Positions 22,274-34,550 of a DNA stretch of 64,000 nucleotides are shown in pieces (within the stretch, counting starts at the first letter, position 1; every line of letters begins with the position of its first letter). Made by a program: the position numbers and the translations under genes. The notes under the pieces are model-generated. The model was not told the DNA's origin, made no database searches, and saw only the letters and a program-made list of their open reading frames with translations. Source of the DNA: Kitasatospora cinereorecta (GTDB lineage Bacteria; Actinomycetota; Actinomycetes; Streptomycetales; Streptomycetaceae); assembly GCF_024172095.1 (NCBI RefSeq), contig NZ_JAMZDX010000003.1:186001-250000 (forward strand). The letters run 5' to 3'.

Positions 22274-23971
22274 CTACCGCTCGATTGCGTGGGCGAGGAT
22301 CTCCGGGACGCGGCTGGGCAGACGGCGGGCCGCGAGGTGGAGGCCGAGCACGGCGAGGCCGGCGCCGTAGGCGAGGCCGAGGGGGAGCAGCGGCCAGGTG
22401 GGCAGGTCGGCGAGGACGAACCAGAGCAGGACGCCGCCGAGCGGCAGCGTGAGCAGGGCCACGCCGAGCATCGCGCCGAAGGTGTTGAGCAGCACCACCC
22501 CGGATTGCCCGGGCGCGGCACTGCGCATCGGGCTGGCGTCGACGGGCATCGCGTACGGCAGCAGCACGCTCAGCAGGACGCCGAGTCCGACGCCGGCGCC
22601 CAGCGCGCCGAGGGTGATGCCGAGAGCGGGTGCGAGGGCGTCCCACTGGCCGGTGGCGGCGGCGAGGACGGGGCCGAGCACGAGGAGCACCGGTACGGCG
22701 TACAGCAGGACGGCGGCGGCCCGGCCGCGCAGTTCCTGGCGGGCGTCCTGCCGGGTGGCGAGGGTCTGGGCGACCATCCAGAAGGCGGAGCCGTCCATGC
22801 CGAAGAGGTTGATGCTCTGCAGTCCGAGCATCAGGCCGCCCATGACCAGGACGTAGACCGAGGACCAGCCCTGGACGACCGAGAGGGCGCAGAACACGCC
22901 GGTCATGCCGATGCTGGTGAAGATCGCCGCCTTGGCGCGCGGCTCCCGCCAGGCGTACCGCAGGTGGCGTTGCAGGGCGGCGCCGGTCCGGTTGTCGGGC
23001 AGCAGCCGCCAGGCGCGGCCGGAGCGAGTGCCGACGGTGGCGACCTGGGTGGAGGCGTCGTGGGAGACCATCAGGGTGGTGAGGCTGCGCAGCCACCAGC
23101 GGAGCAGGGCGGCGAGCAGGGCGCCGGTGAGGGCGAGTTGCAGCAGGGCGAGCGGCCAGTCGCCGTCGGCGGCGGTGCGTACGGCGTCCAGCGAGCTGAC
23201 CGGGGGGATCCAGCGCAGGACGGCGGCGTAGGGGCGGACCGGGGAGAGGTCGACGCCGGTGCCGGGGCTGCGCAGGGCGCTCTGCATGCCGAGGTTGCCG
23301 AGCTGGGTGAGGACGGCGAACAGCAGGCCGCCGAAGATGGCGAAGTCCTTGCCGCGGCGGCTGGAGAGCAGCCGGGCGTTGGCGGCGGCGACGGCCCGGG
23401 AGAGGGTCAGCAGGGTGACCAGGGTGAGCGGGACGCCGACCACGGCGGCGGCGATCGAGGCGGGTCCGCCGGTCGCGCCGGCGGCGGCGCCGGTGAGCAG
23501 CAGCAGGCCGAGTATCGGGCCGGGGCCGATCAGGGCGCCGAGCAGGGTGCCGGCGACCATCGGGCGGGGGCGCAGCGGGAGCATGGTGAGCCGGGTGGGG
23601 TCGGCGCTCTCGTCGCCGGAGAACAGGAACAGCGGGAGGGCGGCCCAGCAGACGGTGAGCGCGGCGGTGAGCACGGCGGCGGCGTCGGCGGCGGCGGTGC
23701 GGTCGTCGAGCAGGAGCAGTCCGGCGGTGATCCCGGCGGTGACCAGCAGGCCGAAGGCCGAGCCGATGATGTAGCCGACCAGCCGTTCGGGGCTGCGGCG
23801 CAGCCCGTTGCGCAGCAGCCGCAGCTTGAGCGAGACCAGGGTCCGGACCACCGTGCGGTCGTCGGCGTACCCGTGGCCGGCAGGTCCCGCAGGTCCCGCA
23901 GGTCCGGCAGAGGCCGAGGCAGAGGCAGGGACGGGGGCAGGGGACGGGGCGGGGACGGGGGCGGTGGTCAC
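22274..23971 (-). CDS. ABC-2 type transporter, membrane subunit
   Basis: A 565-aa integral membrane protein with about twelve hydrophobic segments arranged as two similar halves, the form of large ABC-2 exporter permeases. Its N-terminal 35 residues are low complexity (repeated Pro-Ala-Pro, then a GPAGPAGPAG run encoded by 9-base tandem repeats near 23880-23910). GTG 23971 overlaps the ATPase stop by four bases (GTGA), so the two are coupled. No signal peptide; substrate unknown. Confidence 0.88.
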   Translation of the reverse strand: MTTAPVPAPSPAPVPASASASAGPAGPAGPAGHGYADDRTVVRTLVSLKLRLLRNGLRRSPERLVGYIIGSAFGLLVTAGITAGLLLLDDRTAAADAAAVLTAALTVCWAALPLFLFSGDESADPTRLTMLPLRPRPMVAGTLLGALIGPGPILGLLLLTGAAAGATGGPASIAAAVVGVPLTLVTLLTLSRAVAAANARLLSSRRGKDFAIFGGLLFAVLTQLGNLGMQSALRSPGTGVDLSPVRPYAAVLRWIPPVSSLDAVRTAADGDWPLALLQLALTGALLAALLRWWLRSLTTLMVSHDASTQVATVGTRSGRAWRLLPDNRTGAALQRHLRYAWREPRAKAAIFTSIGMTGVFCALSVVQGWSSVYVLVMGGLMLGLQSINLFGMDGSAFWMVAQTLATRQDARQELRGRAAAVLLYAVPVLLVLGPVLAAATGQWDALAPALGITLGALGAGVGLGVLLSVLLPYAMPVDASPMRSAAPGQSGVVLLNTFGAMLGVALLTLPLGGVLLWFVLADLPTWPLLPLGLAYGAGLAVLGLHLAARRLPSRVPEILAHAIER

Positions 23972-24747
23972 CGGTCCGCACCGCCCAGCCAGCCGAGCGC
24001 CGCGCCGTCGGCCTCGCGGACACCGACCAGGTCGAGGAAGGACGCGTGCAGCGAGCGGTCGCCGCGGACGGCGTCCAGGGTGCCCTGGGCGACGACCTGT
24101 CCGGCGTTGACCACGGCGACCCAGTCGCACAGCGACTCGACCAGCTCCATGACGTGGCTGGAGAAGACCACGGTGGAGCCGGCGGCGGCGTAGCGGCTGA
24201 GGACGCCCCGGATGGTCTGCGCGGAGACCGGGTCGACGCCCTCGAACGGCTCGTCGAGGAAGAGCACGTCCGGGTTGTGCAGCAGCGCGGCGGCCAGGCC
24301 GATCTTCTTGCGCATGCCGGTGGAGTAGTCGGCCACCAGCTTGTCGGCGGAGCCGGCCAGGTCGAGGACGGCGAGCAGTTCCTCGGCCCGCCGGTCGACC
24401 TCGGCGCCGGGCAGGCCGCGCAGCCGGCCGTTGTACTGGAGCAGCTCGCGGCCGCTGAGCCGCTCGAACATCCGCAGGCCCTCGGGCAGGATGCCGATCC
24501 TGGCCTTGACCGCGGCGGGGTCCTGCCAGACGTCCGCGCCGTGGATCAGGACGGTGCCGTGGTCGGGCCGCAACAGACCGGTCGCCATCGACAGGGTGGT
24601 GGTCTTGCCGGCGCCGTTCGGGCCCACCAGACCGATGAACGACCCGGCGGGCAGGTCGAGGGTGAGTCCGGCGACGGCGGTCTGGGCGCCGAAGCGCTTC
24701 CACAGATCGCGGATCGAGACGGCGGGCGGCGGCGTGGGCCCCTGCAT
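23968..24747 (-). CDS. ABC transporter ATP-binding protein
   Basis: A 259-aa nucleotide-binding subunit that powers the ABC-2 permease encoded next. Motifs: Walker A GPNGAGKTTT, Q-loop region ILPEGLRMFE, a signature of the exporter type YSTGMRKK in place of LSGGQ, Walker B VLFLDEPFEGVDP and the H-loop SSHVMEL. ATG 24747 is preceded by GGAGG about 10 bases away. The cargo cannot be inferred. Confidence 0.95.
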   Translation of the reverse strand: MQGPTPPPAVSIRDLWKRFGAQTAVAGLTLDLPAGSFIGLVGPNGAGKTTTLSMATGLLRPDHGTVLIHGADVWQDPAAVKARIGILPEGLRMFERLSGRELLQYNGRLRGLPGAEVDRRAEELLAVLDLAGSADKLVADYSTGMRKKIGLAAALLHNPDVLFLDEPFEGVDPVSAQTIRGVLSRYAAAGSTVVFSSHVMELVESLCDWVAVVNAGQVVAQGTLDAVRGDRSLHASFLDLVGVREADGAALGWLGGADR

Positions 24748-24977
24748 GGCGGTGGTTCCTCCGTACGGATCGAGCCGGACCGATCATGGTCCTGCGATGC
24801 GACCTTATGACCGGTCCGGGCGGCTTCCCATCCCCCGAACGGCCGATTTCCGTTCCCGGCCGATCCGGTTCCGATCCTCGGCAACTACTCGCGGCCTCCG
24901 TTCGTCCTGCATCCTGTAGGGGCGCGACTTGGGGACCGCGGGCCGGGACGGCCCGGGAGGGCCGGGAGGTGGCCGAG

Positions 24978-25553
24978 ATGACCGTTCAGCCGCCGTGGGG
25001 GCAGCAGCCGTCGCCGTACGGCTCGCCGTGGCAGCCCGCACACACGCCGCAGTCCGCGATGCGGGCGGCGCACACCGACCGCGAGCGCACCGTGGACGTG
25101 CTGAAGGCCGCGTACGCCGAGGGCCGGCTGACCGCCGAGGAGTACTCACAGCGCTTCGACGCCGCGCACCGCGCCCAGACCTACGGTCAGCTCGCACACC
25201 TGGTGGCGGACCTGCCGGCCGGTCCGATGGTGGCGCCGTTCGGCGCGGCCGTCCCGGTCGTGCCGCCCGCGTTCGGCCCGCCGGCCTTCGGTCCGGTCCC
25301 GGTGCGGCGCCGGATGAACGGGCTGGCGCTCGGCTCGATGCTGCTCGGCGTGCTGTGCGTGCCGACGTTCGGCGCGACCGCGCTGCCGGCCGTGGTCACC
25401 GGCCACGTGGCCCGGGCCCAGCTGCGCGCCCGCGGCCAGGACGAGGAGGGCGACCGGATGGCGGTGGTCGGCCTGGTGCTGGGCTGGATCTCGATCGGGG
25501 CGTGGGCCGCGCTGTTCCTGCTGGCGATCGTGGCGGGCGCCTCCGGACCCTGA
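24978..25553 (+). CDS. DUF1707 and DUF4190 domain membrane protein
   Basis: A 191-aa protein. Residues about 27-75 are a DUF1707 domain (TDRERTVDVLKAAYAEGRLT ... LAHLVADLP), a short helical domain frequent at the N-terminus of actinomycete membrane proteins. After a Pro-rich linker come two transmembrane helices with the DUF4190 pattern (LALGSMLLGVLCVP ... VVGLVLGWISIGAWAALFLL). ATG 24978 has GGGAGGTGG upstream. Transcribed divergently from the ABC operon; 230 bases of spacer with no promoter I can name. Function unknown. Confidence 0.85.
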   Translation: MTVQPPWGQQPSPYGSPWQPAHTPQSAMRAAHTDRERTVDVLKAAYAEGRLTAEEYSQRFDAAHRAQTYGQLAHLVADLPAGPMVAPFGAAVPVVPPAFGPPAFGPVPVRRRMNGLALGSMLLGVLCVPTFGATALPAVVTGHVARAQLRARGQDEEGDRMAVVGLVLGWISIGAWAALFLLAIVAGASGP

Positions 25554-26021
25554 GCGCGCCCCGTCGGCCGATCGGGCCGCGTCGGCGTACGGTGGAGGCG
25601 GTGAAGGGACCACGGTGGGCCGATCCGGAGCTTGAGTCCGGGTGGCCGGGCGTGGTATCGGCGGCGTTCCATCACCGGCGGTCGACCGTGCCGTCGGGGC
25701 CTGTCGCCGGGCCTCCCCCGAGCAGGGCGGGGGCACGCCCGCTGGGCCGTGTCCCATTTGTTTTGACCGGCGCCGATGCGCTAGGTAGGCTCTGACCTTG
25801 TGCCTGGGGTGTGCCCGGGTCCTTGTGCGTGCCAGCAGACCGGCCGCCGCAGCGGAGAGGGTTCGCCCCCGCCGCCGCGCCGACGCTGCGGATCAAGCTC
25901 ATGGGATTCCGTGATTCTTCCCCCGAAGAGGCCCAACACGCCCGACCTCGTGGGTCGGAGCGTGATGGGAACACCGCAGGTTAGTTACACCCAGCCTTGG
26001 CACACAGAAAACGGAGAAACG
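25554..26021 (+). other. Spacer containing the str operon promoter and leader
   Basis: The 468 bases before rpsL hold no convincing gene. The promoter is at 25763-25791 and the leader would run about 225 bases to GTG 26022. Within the leader, CCGACC (25942-25947) pairs with GGTCGG (25953-25958). GGAG at 26013-26016 serves rpsL. Between 25554 and 25760 I see only GC-rich sequence with a weak GGGCCTCCCCCG/GGGGGCACGCCC dyad that could end the DUF1707 gene. Confidence 0.6.
25763..25791 (+). promoter_or_regulatory. str operon (rpsL) promoter
   Basis: TTGACC (25763-25768) and TAGGCT (25786-25791) are 17 bases apart, a near-consensus promoter for the principal sigma factor. Start of transcription is expected near 25798. 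It should drive rpsL-rpsG-fusA and read through into tuf. Confidence 0.85.
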
Positions 26022-26393
26022 GTGCCTACGATCCAGCAGCTGGTCCGAAAGGGCCGGCAGGACAAGGTCGAGAAGAACAAGACGCCCGCTCTGAAGGGCT
26101 CTCCGCAGCGTCGCGGCGTCTGCACGCGTGTGTACACGACCACCCCGAAGAAGCCGAACTCGGCGCTTCGCAAGGTCGCCCGTGTGCGCCTCACCAGCGG
26201 GATCGAGGTCACCGCTTACATTCCGGGCGAGGGCCACAACCTGCAGGAGCACTCCATCGTGCTGGTCCGCGGTGGCCGTGTGAAGGACCTTCCTGGTGTC
26301 CGCTACAAGATCATCCGCGGCTCGCTCGACACCCAGGGTGTCAAGAACCGCAAGCAGGCCCGCAGCCGCTACGGCGCCAAGAAGGAGAAGTAA
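26022..26393 (+). CDS. rpsL: 30S ribosomal protein S12
   Basis: S12 (123 aa) sits at the decoding centre of the 30S subunit. Start GTG 26022 gives [12 protein letters not shown], the invariant S12 N-terminus; GGAG precedes it. Lys43 (TTPKKPNSA) and Lys88 (GRVKDLPG), the positions altered in streptomycin-resistant mutants, are the sensitive forms. rpsG starts 2 bases after its stop. Confidence 0.99.
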   Translation: MPTIQQLVRKGRQDKVEKNKTPALKGSPQRRGVCTRVYTTTPKKPNSALRKVARVRLTSGIEVTAYIPGEGHNLQEHSIVLVRGGRVKDLPGVRYKIIRGSLDTQGVKNRKQARSRYGAKKEK

Positions 26394-26395
26394 GA

Positions 26396-26866
26396 ATGCC
26401 TCGTAAGGGCCCCGCCCCGAAGCGCCCGGTCATCATCGACCCGGTTTACGGCTCCCCGCTGGTGACCTCGCTGGTCAACAAGATCCTGCTGCACGGCAAG
26501 CGCTCCACCGCCGAGCGGATCGTCTACGGCGCCCTCGAGGGTGTCCGTGAGAAGACCGGCGCCGACCCGGTTGTCGCGCTGAAGCGCGCGCTGGAGAACG
26601 TCAAGCCGACCCTCGAGGTCAAGTCCCGCCGTGTCGGTGGCGCCACCTACCAGGTGCCGGTCGAGGTCCGCCCGGGCCGCGCCAACACCCTGGCGCTGCG
26701 CTGGCTCGTCGGCTACTCCCGCGCCCGTCGCGAGAAGACCATGACCGAGCGTCTGCTCAACGAGATCCTCGACGCCAGCAACGGTCTGGGCGCTTCCGTG
26801 AAGCGTCGCGAGGACACCCACAAGATGGCCGAGTCCAACAAGGCCTTCGCGCACTACCGCTGGTAG
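26396..26866 (+). CDS. rpsG: 30S ribosomal protein S7
   Basis: S7 (156 aa) nucleates assembly of the 30S head by binding the 3' domain of 16S rRNA. It starts [12 protein letters not shown] and ends HYRW, both typical. The start is 2 bases past the rpsL stop; translation is probably coupled. Second gene of the str operon. Confidence 0.99.
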   Translation: MPRKGPAPKRPVIIDPVYGSPLVTSLVNKILLHGKRSTAERIVYGALEGVREKTGADPVVALKRALENVKPTLEVKSRRVGGATYQVPVEVRPGRANTLALRWLVGYSRARREKTMTERLLNEILDASNGLGASVKRREDTHKMAESNKAFAHYRW

Positions 26867-26908
26867 TCCGAACCCCGTCACTTAGAGACAGAGAGAGAAC
26901 GAGCCACC

Positions 26909-29014
<2,106 letters not shown>

Positions 29015-29015
29015 C

Positions 29016-29095
29016 GTCCCGGCAATCGGGACCAATCAGAACCTTTAGGCTGTAAGGAGGTCGTCCTGGGTGGATCCACCCGGATCGCCCAGGAC
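29016..29095 (+). promoter_or_regulatory. Two hairpins in the fusA-tuf spacer
   Basis: Directly after the fusA stop, GTCCCG (29016-29021) pairs with CGGGAC (29027-29032). A second hairpin pairs GTCCTGGG (29063-29070) with CCCAGGAC (29088-29095), with palindrome TGGATCCA in the loop. The 198-base spacer is long for this operon. In studied streptomycetes tuf1 is expressed both from the str promoter and from one in this spacer; I do not see a clear -35/-10 pair here. Confidence 0.6.
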
Positions 29096-29212
29096 CCTCC
29101 GGCACCCCCACCCCGCGGGACGGCTATGGGGCGCAAACCCGCGCCCCGTTCCCAACCCATCCAGACCAACTGACGTCGTACGGCGTACAGAACTGTCCTC
29201 AGGAGGACTGCA

Positions 29213-30406
<1,194 letters not shown>

Positions 30407-30443
30407 TGTGACGGCCTAGGGCCTGCCTGCACCACAGGCAAAC

Positions 30444-30483
30444 GGAAGGGCCCCCAGTACCGCGAGGTACTGGGGGCCCTTCC
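30444..30483 (+). terminator. str operon terminator
   Basis: A perfect 18-bp stem, GGAAGGGCCCCCAGTACC (30444-30461) with its complement (30466-30483), closed by the stable tetraloop GCGA. It lies 37 bases past the tuf stop. A weaker GCCTG/CAGGC hairpin (30421-30438) precedes it. Confidence 0.93.
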
Positions 30484-30635
30484 GCGTTCCCGCGCCCGGT
30501 CCGGGCCGCACGGGACCGTCGGTGCCGGCCGTGGCAGGCGGTAGGTGTGACCGGCGCACGTGTGGCCGGCCCCGGTGGCACGGGACCCATCCTCTGCCGT
30601 GCGGCCGGGCGGGGCCCCACCCGAACAGGGCCCGG

Positions 30636-30685
30636 GAACGCCGGAGGCCCCCACCGCACCTGCGGTGGGGGCCTCCGGGGCGTTC
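30636..30685. terminator. Terminator at the acyltransferase 3' end
   Basis: The core is a perfect 18-base inverted repeat, CCGGAGGCCCCCACCGCA (30641-30658) with 30661-30678, extended by GAACGCC/GGCGTTC on the outside (30636-30642 and 30679-30685). It sits 4 bases past the stop of the minus-strand acyltransferase gene and faces the str terminator, so both converging transcripts are closed. Confidence 0.88.
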
Positions 30686-30689
30686 GGTG

Positions 30690-31958
30690 TCAGGCGGAGA
30701 CGGTGGGGGAGGGCTTCTGCTCGGCCGCGCCCTGGGGCTGCTCGGCGGCGGCCTGGGCGGCCGGCGAGGCGGCCGCGGAGCGGGCCTTGATGCGGCGGAC
30801 GATCCGCGGGGTCCAGTTCTTCATCTTCATCGCCGGCGACTCGACCAGGTGCCAGGACAGCGCCGCCAGCACGACGGTGCCGGCCATCGCGGCGAGCAGG
30901 TACACCGGCTTGCCGTACTTGGCGTAGCCGAGCATGGCGAGCGCCTGCTCGACGGTGAAACCGTAGATGTAGATGCCGTACGAGTAGTCCCGCTTGCGGC
31001 CGATCTTCTGGAAGGGGCGCGGGAGGCGGAGCGCCAGCCAGATCAGCAGGTACGCGAAGGCCGGGTAGCCGAACACGAAGACGCCGCCGAAGTGCAGGGT
31101 CAGCGCCAGCACGAGGGCCGACACCGCCGCCAGGCCGTCGTGGATCGGCAGCCGCTCCCGGTAGAGGTTGAAGGTGGCGCCGATCAGGAAGACGAAGCCC
31201 AGGTGGATCAGGAAGTGGTTGGACATCGCGCCGAGGAACGGCACGTTGACCGCCGAGCCCATGTCACCGGGGATGCCGCGCCAGCCGGGAGCGTCCAGCC
31301 AGTCGTTGACGATCAGGACGAGCAGCGCGCCGCACAGCAGCGGCACCAGCTTGCGGGCCCGCATCAGCACGCCGCCGACGGCGAACAGGCCGACCATGAC
31401 GTAGCAGAGGATCTCGTACTTCAGCGACCACAGCGCGCCGTTGACGCCCGGGTCGAAGTTGGTGCCGCGGTTGCGGCCCTCGGCCATCACGCCGGAGATG
31501 TCCCAGCCGTTGCTGATCGAGGTGTTCCAGGTGCCCTCGAGGTAGGACACCGGGCCGCCCGGGTGGTGCAGGTACCCGTGGATGGTGCCGTGCAGGTAGT
31601 AGTACAGCGCCGGGACGATCAGGAGGGCGGAGACCAGCAGCGAGCCCCACAGGCCGGGCAGGATGCGCAGGGCGCGGTGCCAGGCGAAGCGGCCGATGGT
31701 GGTGCGCGCGCCGCTTCCCGTGATCATGAAGCCGGAGAGCACGAAGAAGCCGACCACGGCCATCTTGCCGATGTCGGTCTGCAGGCCGCTGTGCTTCCAC
31801 AGCGGGTCCAGGTGGCCCCAGGCGATCGGGAACATGTGCGAGACCACCACGGAGGAGGCCAGCACCAGACGGAGCACACCGAAGCTGTTGGCCCGGGAGG
31901 AGTAGAGCTCCGCCAGGGTCCCGCGATAGCCCGGCAGGGCGCGCACGCTGCGAGTCAT
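30690..31958 (-). CDS. Acyltransferase 3 family (OafA-like) membrane protein
   Basis: A 422-aa integral membrane acyltransferase, which typically transfers acetyl or other acyl groups to sugars outside the membrane. The first helix carries RLVLASSVVVSHMFPIAWGH with the conserved His, followed by GFFVLSGFMITGSG; about ten hydrophobic segments follow, and the last 35 residues are a cytosolic Ala/Pro/Gln-rich tail. Start ATG 31958. First gene of the polysaccharide region as read leftward; probably decorates the glycan made by its neighbours. Confidence 0.9.
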   Translation of the reverse strand: MTRSVRALPGYRGTLAELYSSRANSFGVLRLVLASSVVVSHMFPIAWGHLDPLWKHSGLQTDIGKMAVVGFFVLSGFMITGSGARTTIGRFAWHRALRILPGLWGSLLVSALLIVPALYYYLHGTIHGYLHHPGGPVSYLEGTWNTSISNGWDISGVMAEGRNRGTNFDPGVNGALWSLKYEILCYVMVGLFAVGGVLMRARKLVPLLCGALLVLIVNDWLDAPGWRGIPGDMGSAVNVPFLGAMSNHFLIHLGFVFLIGATFNLYRERLPIHDGLAAVSALVLALTLHFGGVFVFGYPAFAYLLIWLALRLPRPFQKIGRKRDYSYGIYIYGFTVEQALAMLGYAKYGKPVYLLAAMAGTVVLAALSWHLVESPAMKMKNWTPRIVRRIKARSAAASPAAQAAAEQPQGAAEQKPSPTVSA

Positions 31959-32037
31959 TGGGTTGGTTCAGGCTTCCTGCGAGGGGGACGCACTGGAGGT
32001 TCGCTCCGGTGTACGGGCCGCCGTGAGTATAAGGGGG

Positions 32038-32985
32038 TCAGTTCCCCGGGGTCGCGGCGGCCGTCCAGAGCGCCGCCACCGCCTCGCGCAGGCTGCGGCG
32101 CGGACGCCAGCCGAGCGCCCGCTCGATCGCGGAGACGTCGAGCTGCTGCCACTCGGTCTCGGGGCCGCTGCCCGCCGGGGCCGGCACCTCGGTGATCTCG
32201 GTCGGCACGCCGCTGGTCTCGATCAGCAGCTCCACCAGCTCGCGGGCCGAGCTGGCCCGGCCGAGGCCGACGTTGAGCACCGGGGGAGCGGCGACCGGGG
32301 TGAGCGCGGCGATGATCGCGTCGACGGTGTCCTGGAGGTCGACGAAGTCGCGCTGGGCGGTGAGCGGCTGCAGCGACAGTTCGGCGGTGACGCCGGCGGC
32401 GCGGGCCTCGGCGAGCTTGGCGGCCATCACGCCGAGCAGGCTGTGGCCGGGCTGGCCGGCGCCGACCACGTTGCCGAGGCGGAGCACCACGGCGTCCAGG
32501 CCGCGGGTGCGCACGGCGTCCGCGATCAACTCGGTCGCCTGGAGCTTGAGCTGCCCGTAGACCATCGACGGCGCCGGGACGGAGTCCTCCGACAGGCTCA
32601 CGCCGATCGGGCAGAGCCCGTACTCGTGCACCGTGCCGAGGTGGACCAGCCGGGGCGCCCGCTCCATCGAGGCGAGCGCCTCCAGCAGCCGGGAGACCAT
32701 GCCGACGTTGGCGCCGACCATCTGCTCGTCGGTCAGGCCCCACATGCCGCCGGCCGCGTTGACGACCACGTCGATCTTCTCGGCGGCCAGCAGCTCGGCC
32801 AGCGCGGCGGGCTCGTCCTCGGCCAGGTCGAGGCGGGCGAAGTCGCCGGGCAGGGCATCCGCCGGCGCCTTGCGGGCGACGGTCAGCAGGCCGTAGCCGT
32901 GCTCGGAGAGGCTGGCGAGGATCGCCCGCCCGATGAAGCCGGTGCCGCCGAGGACGGCGACGCGGGGCAGGGAGGTGACGGACAT
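32038..32985 (-). CDS. NAD(P)-dependent sugar-nucleotide epimerase/reductase (extended SDR)
   Basis: A 315-aa extended short-chain dehydrogenase. The N-terminal Rossmann motif is VLGGTGFIG and the catalytic pair is YGQLK (Tyr-x3-Lys). It lies with rfbA, rfbB and rfbC, so it probably reduces the 4-keto group of a dTDP-6-deoxyhexulose. It does not look like classical RmlD (no GAxGMLG start), so the final sugar may be L-rhamnose or its C4 epimer 6-deoxy-L-talose. ATG 32985; 30 bases separate it from the preceding glycosyltransferase. Confidence 0.82.
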   Translation of the reverse strand: MSVTSLPRVAVLGGTGFIGRAILASLSEHGYGLLTVARKAPADALPGDFARLDLAEDEPAALAELLAAEKIDVVVNAAGGMWGLTDEQMVGANVGMVSRLLEALASMERAPRLVHLGTVHEYGLCPIGVSLSEDSVPAPSMVYGQLKLQATELIADAVRTRGLDAVVLRLGNVVGAGQPGHSLLGVMAAKLAEARAAGVTAELSLQPLTAQRDFVDLQDTVDAIIAALTPVAAPPVLNVGLGRASSARELVELLIETSGVPTEITEVPAPAGSGPETEWQQLDVSAIERALGWRPRRSLREAVAALWTAAATPGN

Positions 32986-33015
32986 CGCGAGGTCTCCGGG
33001 GATGCGTGGGCGGTA

Positions 33016-33912
33016 CTAGCGGACGTCGTTGCCGGCGACGTGGCGCAGCAGGGTCTTCGCGCCGTCGCTCTGCCGGTTCTTCAGCGCGCCCGGGAGCATG
33101 GTGAGCGCGTGGATGCGGGAGGACAGGTGCAGCCGGGAGGCCTTGGCGGCCTTCGGCCAGCCGTGCTCGTCGAGCCGGTCGGCGACGTCCTGGAAGAAGC
33201 GGTTGGCCTCGGCGAAGCGGGCGCCGGTGAACGCCTGCTTGGAGGAGATGGAGACGGCGTGCCGGCGGTACTGGAAGCAGACCGTGTCGGAGATCAGCAT
33301 CCGCTCGCCGGCCTGCAGCAGGTCGATCACCAGGGCCAGGTCCTGGGTGACCTCCAGGTTGTCCCGGAAGCCGATGGAGCGGACCGCCTCGGTGCGCCAG
33401 CAGATGGACGGGAAGAACAGCCAGTTGCCGCGCAGCAGGTTGGTGGCGAGCTCCTCGCCGCCCATCACCCGGCTGCCGTTGACCTTGGGCGCGTAGATCC
33501 GCTTCTTGGCCTGGTCGGCCAGGCCCTCGGTGGGCACGCCGTCGCCGTCGATCACCTGGACGCCGGGCTGGACCATGCCGATGCCCGGGTTGGCCGCGAG
33601 CGCGGCGCGGACGGTGGCGACGTAGTCGGGCAGCATGACGTCGTCGGTGCCCATCATCACGAAGTGCTCTTCGCGGACCAGGCCCAGGCACTTGCGGTAG
33701 TTGCCGGTGACGCCGAGGTTCTGCTCATTGCGCTGGTACGAGACGCGCTCGTCCCCGAGCTGCTCGAACCAGCCGGGGACGTCGGGCTCCTTGCCGTCGT
33801 CCACCACGGTGAGGCGCCAGTTCGGGTCGCTCTGGGCCAGGATGCTGCGGACGGCGGTCTGCATCAGGGAGACATCGCCGTAGTAGGGCAGCATGATGTC
33901 GAGAGTCGTCAT
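33016..33912 (-). CDS. Glycosyltransferase family 2
   Basis: A 298-aa GT-A fold glycosyltransferase. Nucleotide-sugar binding is shown by MLPYYGDVSLMQTAVRSILA, VVDDGKEPD and the DxD-like MMGTDDVMLPDY; the acceptor region has CWRTEAV and TQDLALVIDLLQ. I start at ATG 33912 (MTTLDIMLPYYG); the ribosome-binding site is weak, and an upstream in-frame start at 33987 exists but adds an unrelated segment. Presumably transfers a sugar such as the dTDP-deoxyhexose made here. Confidence 0.88.
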   Translation of the reverse strand: MTTLDIMLPYYGDVSLMQTAVRSILAQSDPNWRLTVVDDGKEPDVPGWFEQLGDERVSYQRNEQNLGVTGNYRKCLGLVREEHFVMMGTDDVMLPDYVATVRAALAANPGIGMVQPGVQVIDGDGVPTEGLADQAKKRIYAPKVNGSRVMGGEELATNLLRGNWLFFPSICWRTEAVRSIGFRDNLEVTQDLALVIDLLQAGERMLISDTVCFQYRRHAVSISSKQAFTGARFAEANRFFQDVADRLDEHGWPKAAKASRLHLSSRIHALTMLPGALKNRQSDGAKTLLRHVAGNDVR

Positions 33913-33950
33913 GAACGGAACACCCGGGGTTTCGAGGTGGACGGGGAGGG

Positions 33951-34550
33951 TCAGCTGTCGCGCAGCGACTGACGGTACCGCAGGCACTCCTGGTAGTCCG
34001 GGAGCAGCCCGCTCTCCTTGGCCTCGGCCAGCGAGGGCGCCGCGGCGTCCCGGGCGGACAGCTGCGGGACGTCGGCCGGCCAGTCGATCGCCAGGTCCGG
34101 GTCGAGCGGGTGGACCGAGTGCTCACCGGTCGGGTTGTAGGTCTCGGAGCAGACGTACGACAGCGTGGCGTCGTCGGTCAGCGCGCAGAAGCCGTGGCCG
34201 AGGCCCTCCGAGATGTACACCGCGCGGCGGTCGACGTCGTCGAGCCGGACGAACTCCCAGCGGCCGAAGGTGGGGGAGCCCACCCGGATGTCGACGATCA
34301 CGTCGAGGACCGCACCGCGCACGCAGGTCACGTACTTGGCCTGGCCGGGCGGCACGTCGGCGAAGTGGATGCCGCGCACCACGTCCTTCGCCGAGACCGA
34401 GAGGTTGCCCTGGGCCATCCGCAGCGGGTGGCCGACGACCTCGGCGAGGTGGTCGAAGCGGTACCACTCCATGAACAGGCCGCGCGGGTCGCCGTGCTGC
34501 TGCGGGGTGATCTCCCAGGCGCCCTCGACGGAGAGCTCGCGGAACTTCAT
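33951..34550 (-). CDS. rfbC: dTDP-4-dehydrorhamnose 3,5-epimerase
   Basis: A 199-aa RmlC-type cupin that epimerises dTDP-4-keto-6-deoxyglucose at C3 and C5. Motifs: [12 protein letters not shown], the catalytic-base region [30 protein letters not shown] and [10 protein letters not shown], closest to the actinomycete StrM/EvaD branch. ATG 34550 overlaps the rfbA stop (ATGA), so the two are coupled. Also called rmlC. Confidence 0.95.
   Translation of the reverse strand: MKFRELSVEGAWEITPQQHGDPRGLFMEWYRFDHLAEVVGHPLRMAQGNLSVSAKDVVRGIHFADVPPGQAKYVTCVRGAVLDVIVDIRVGSPTFGRWEFVRLDDVDRRAVYISEGLGHGFCALTDDATLSYVCSETYNPTGEHSVHPLDPDLAIDWPADVPQLSARDAAAPSLAEAKESGLLPDYQECLRYRQSLRDS

Noticed and set aside
22101..24023. 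Upstream extension of the DUF2786 protein to 24023
   Set aside because: The extension is a wrong-frame reading of the ABC permease and of repeat copy C; GTG 22100 has a good ribosome-binding site.
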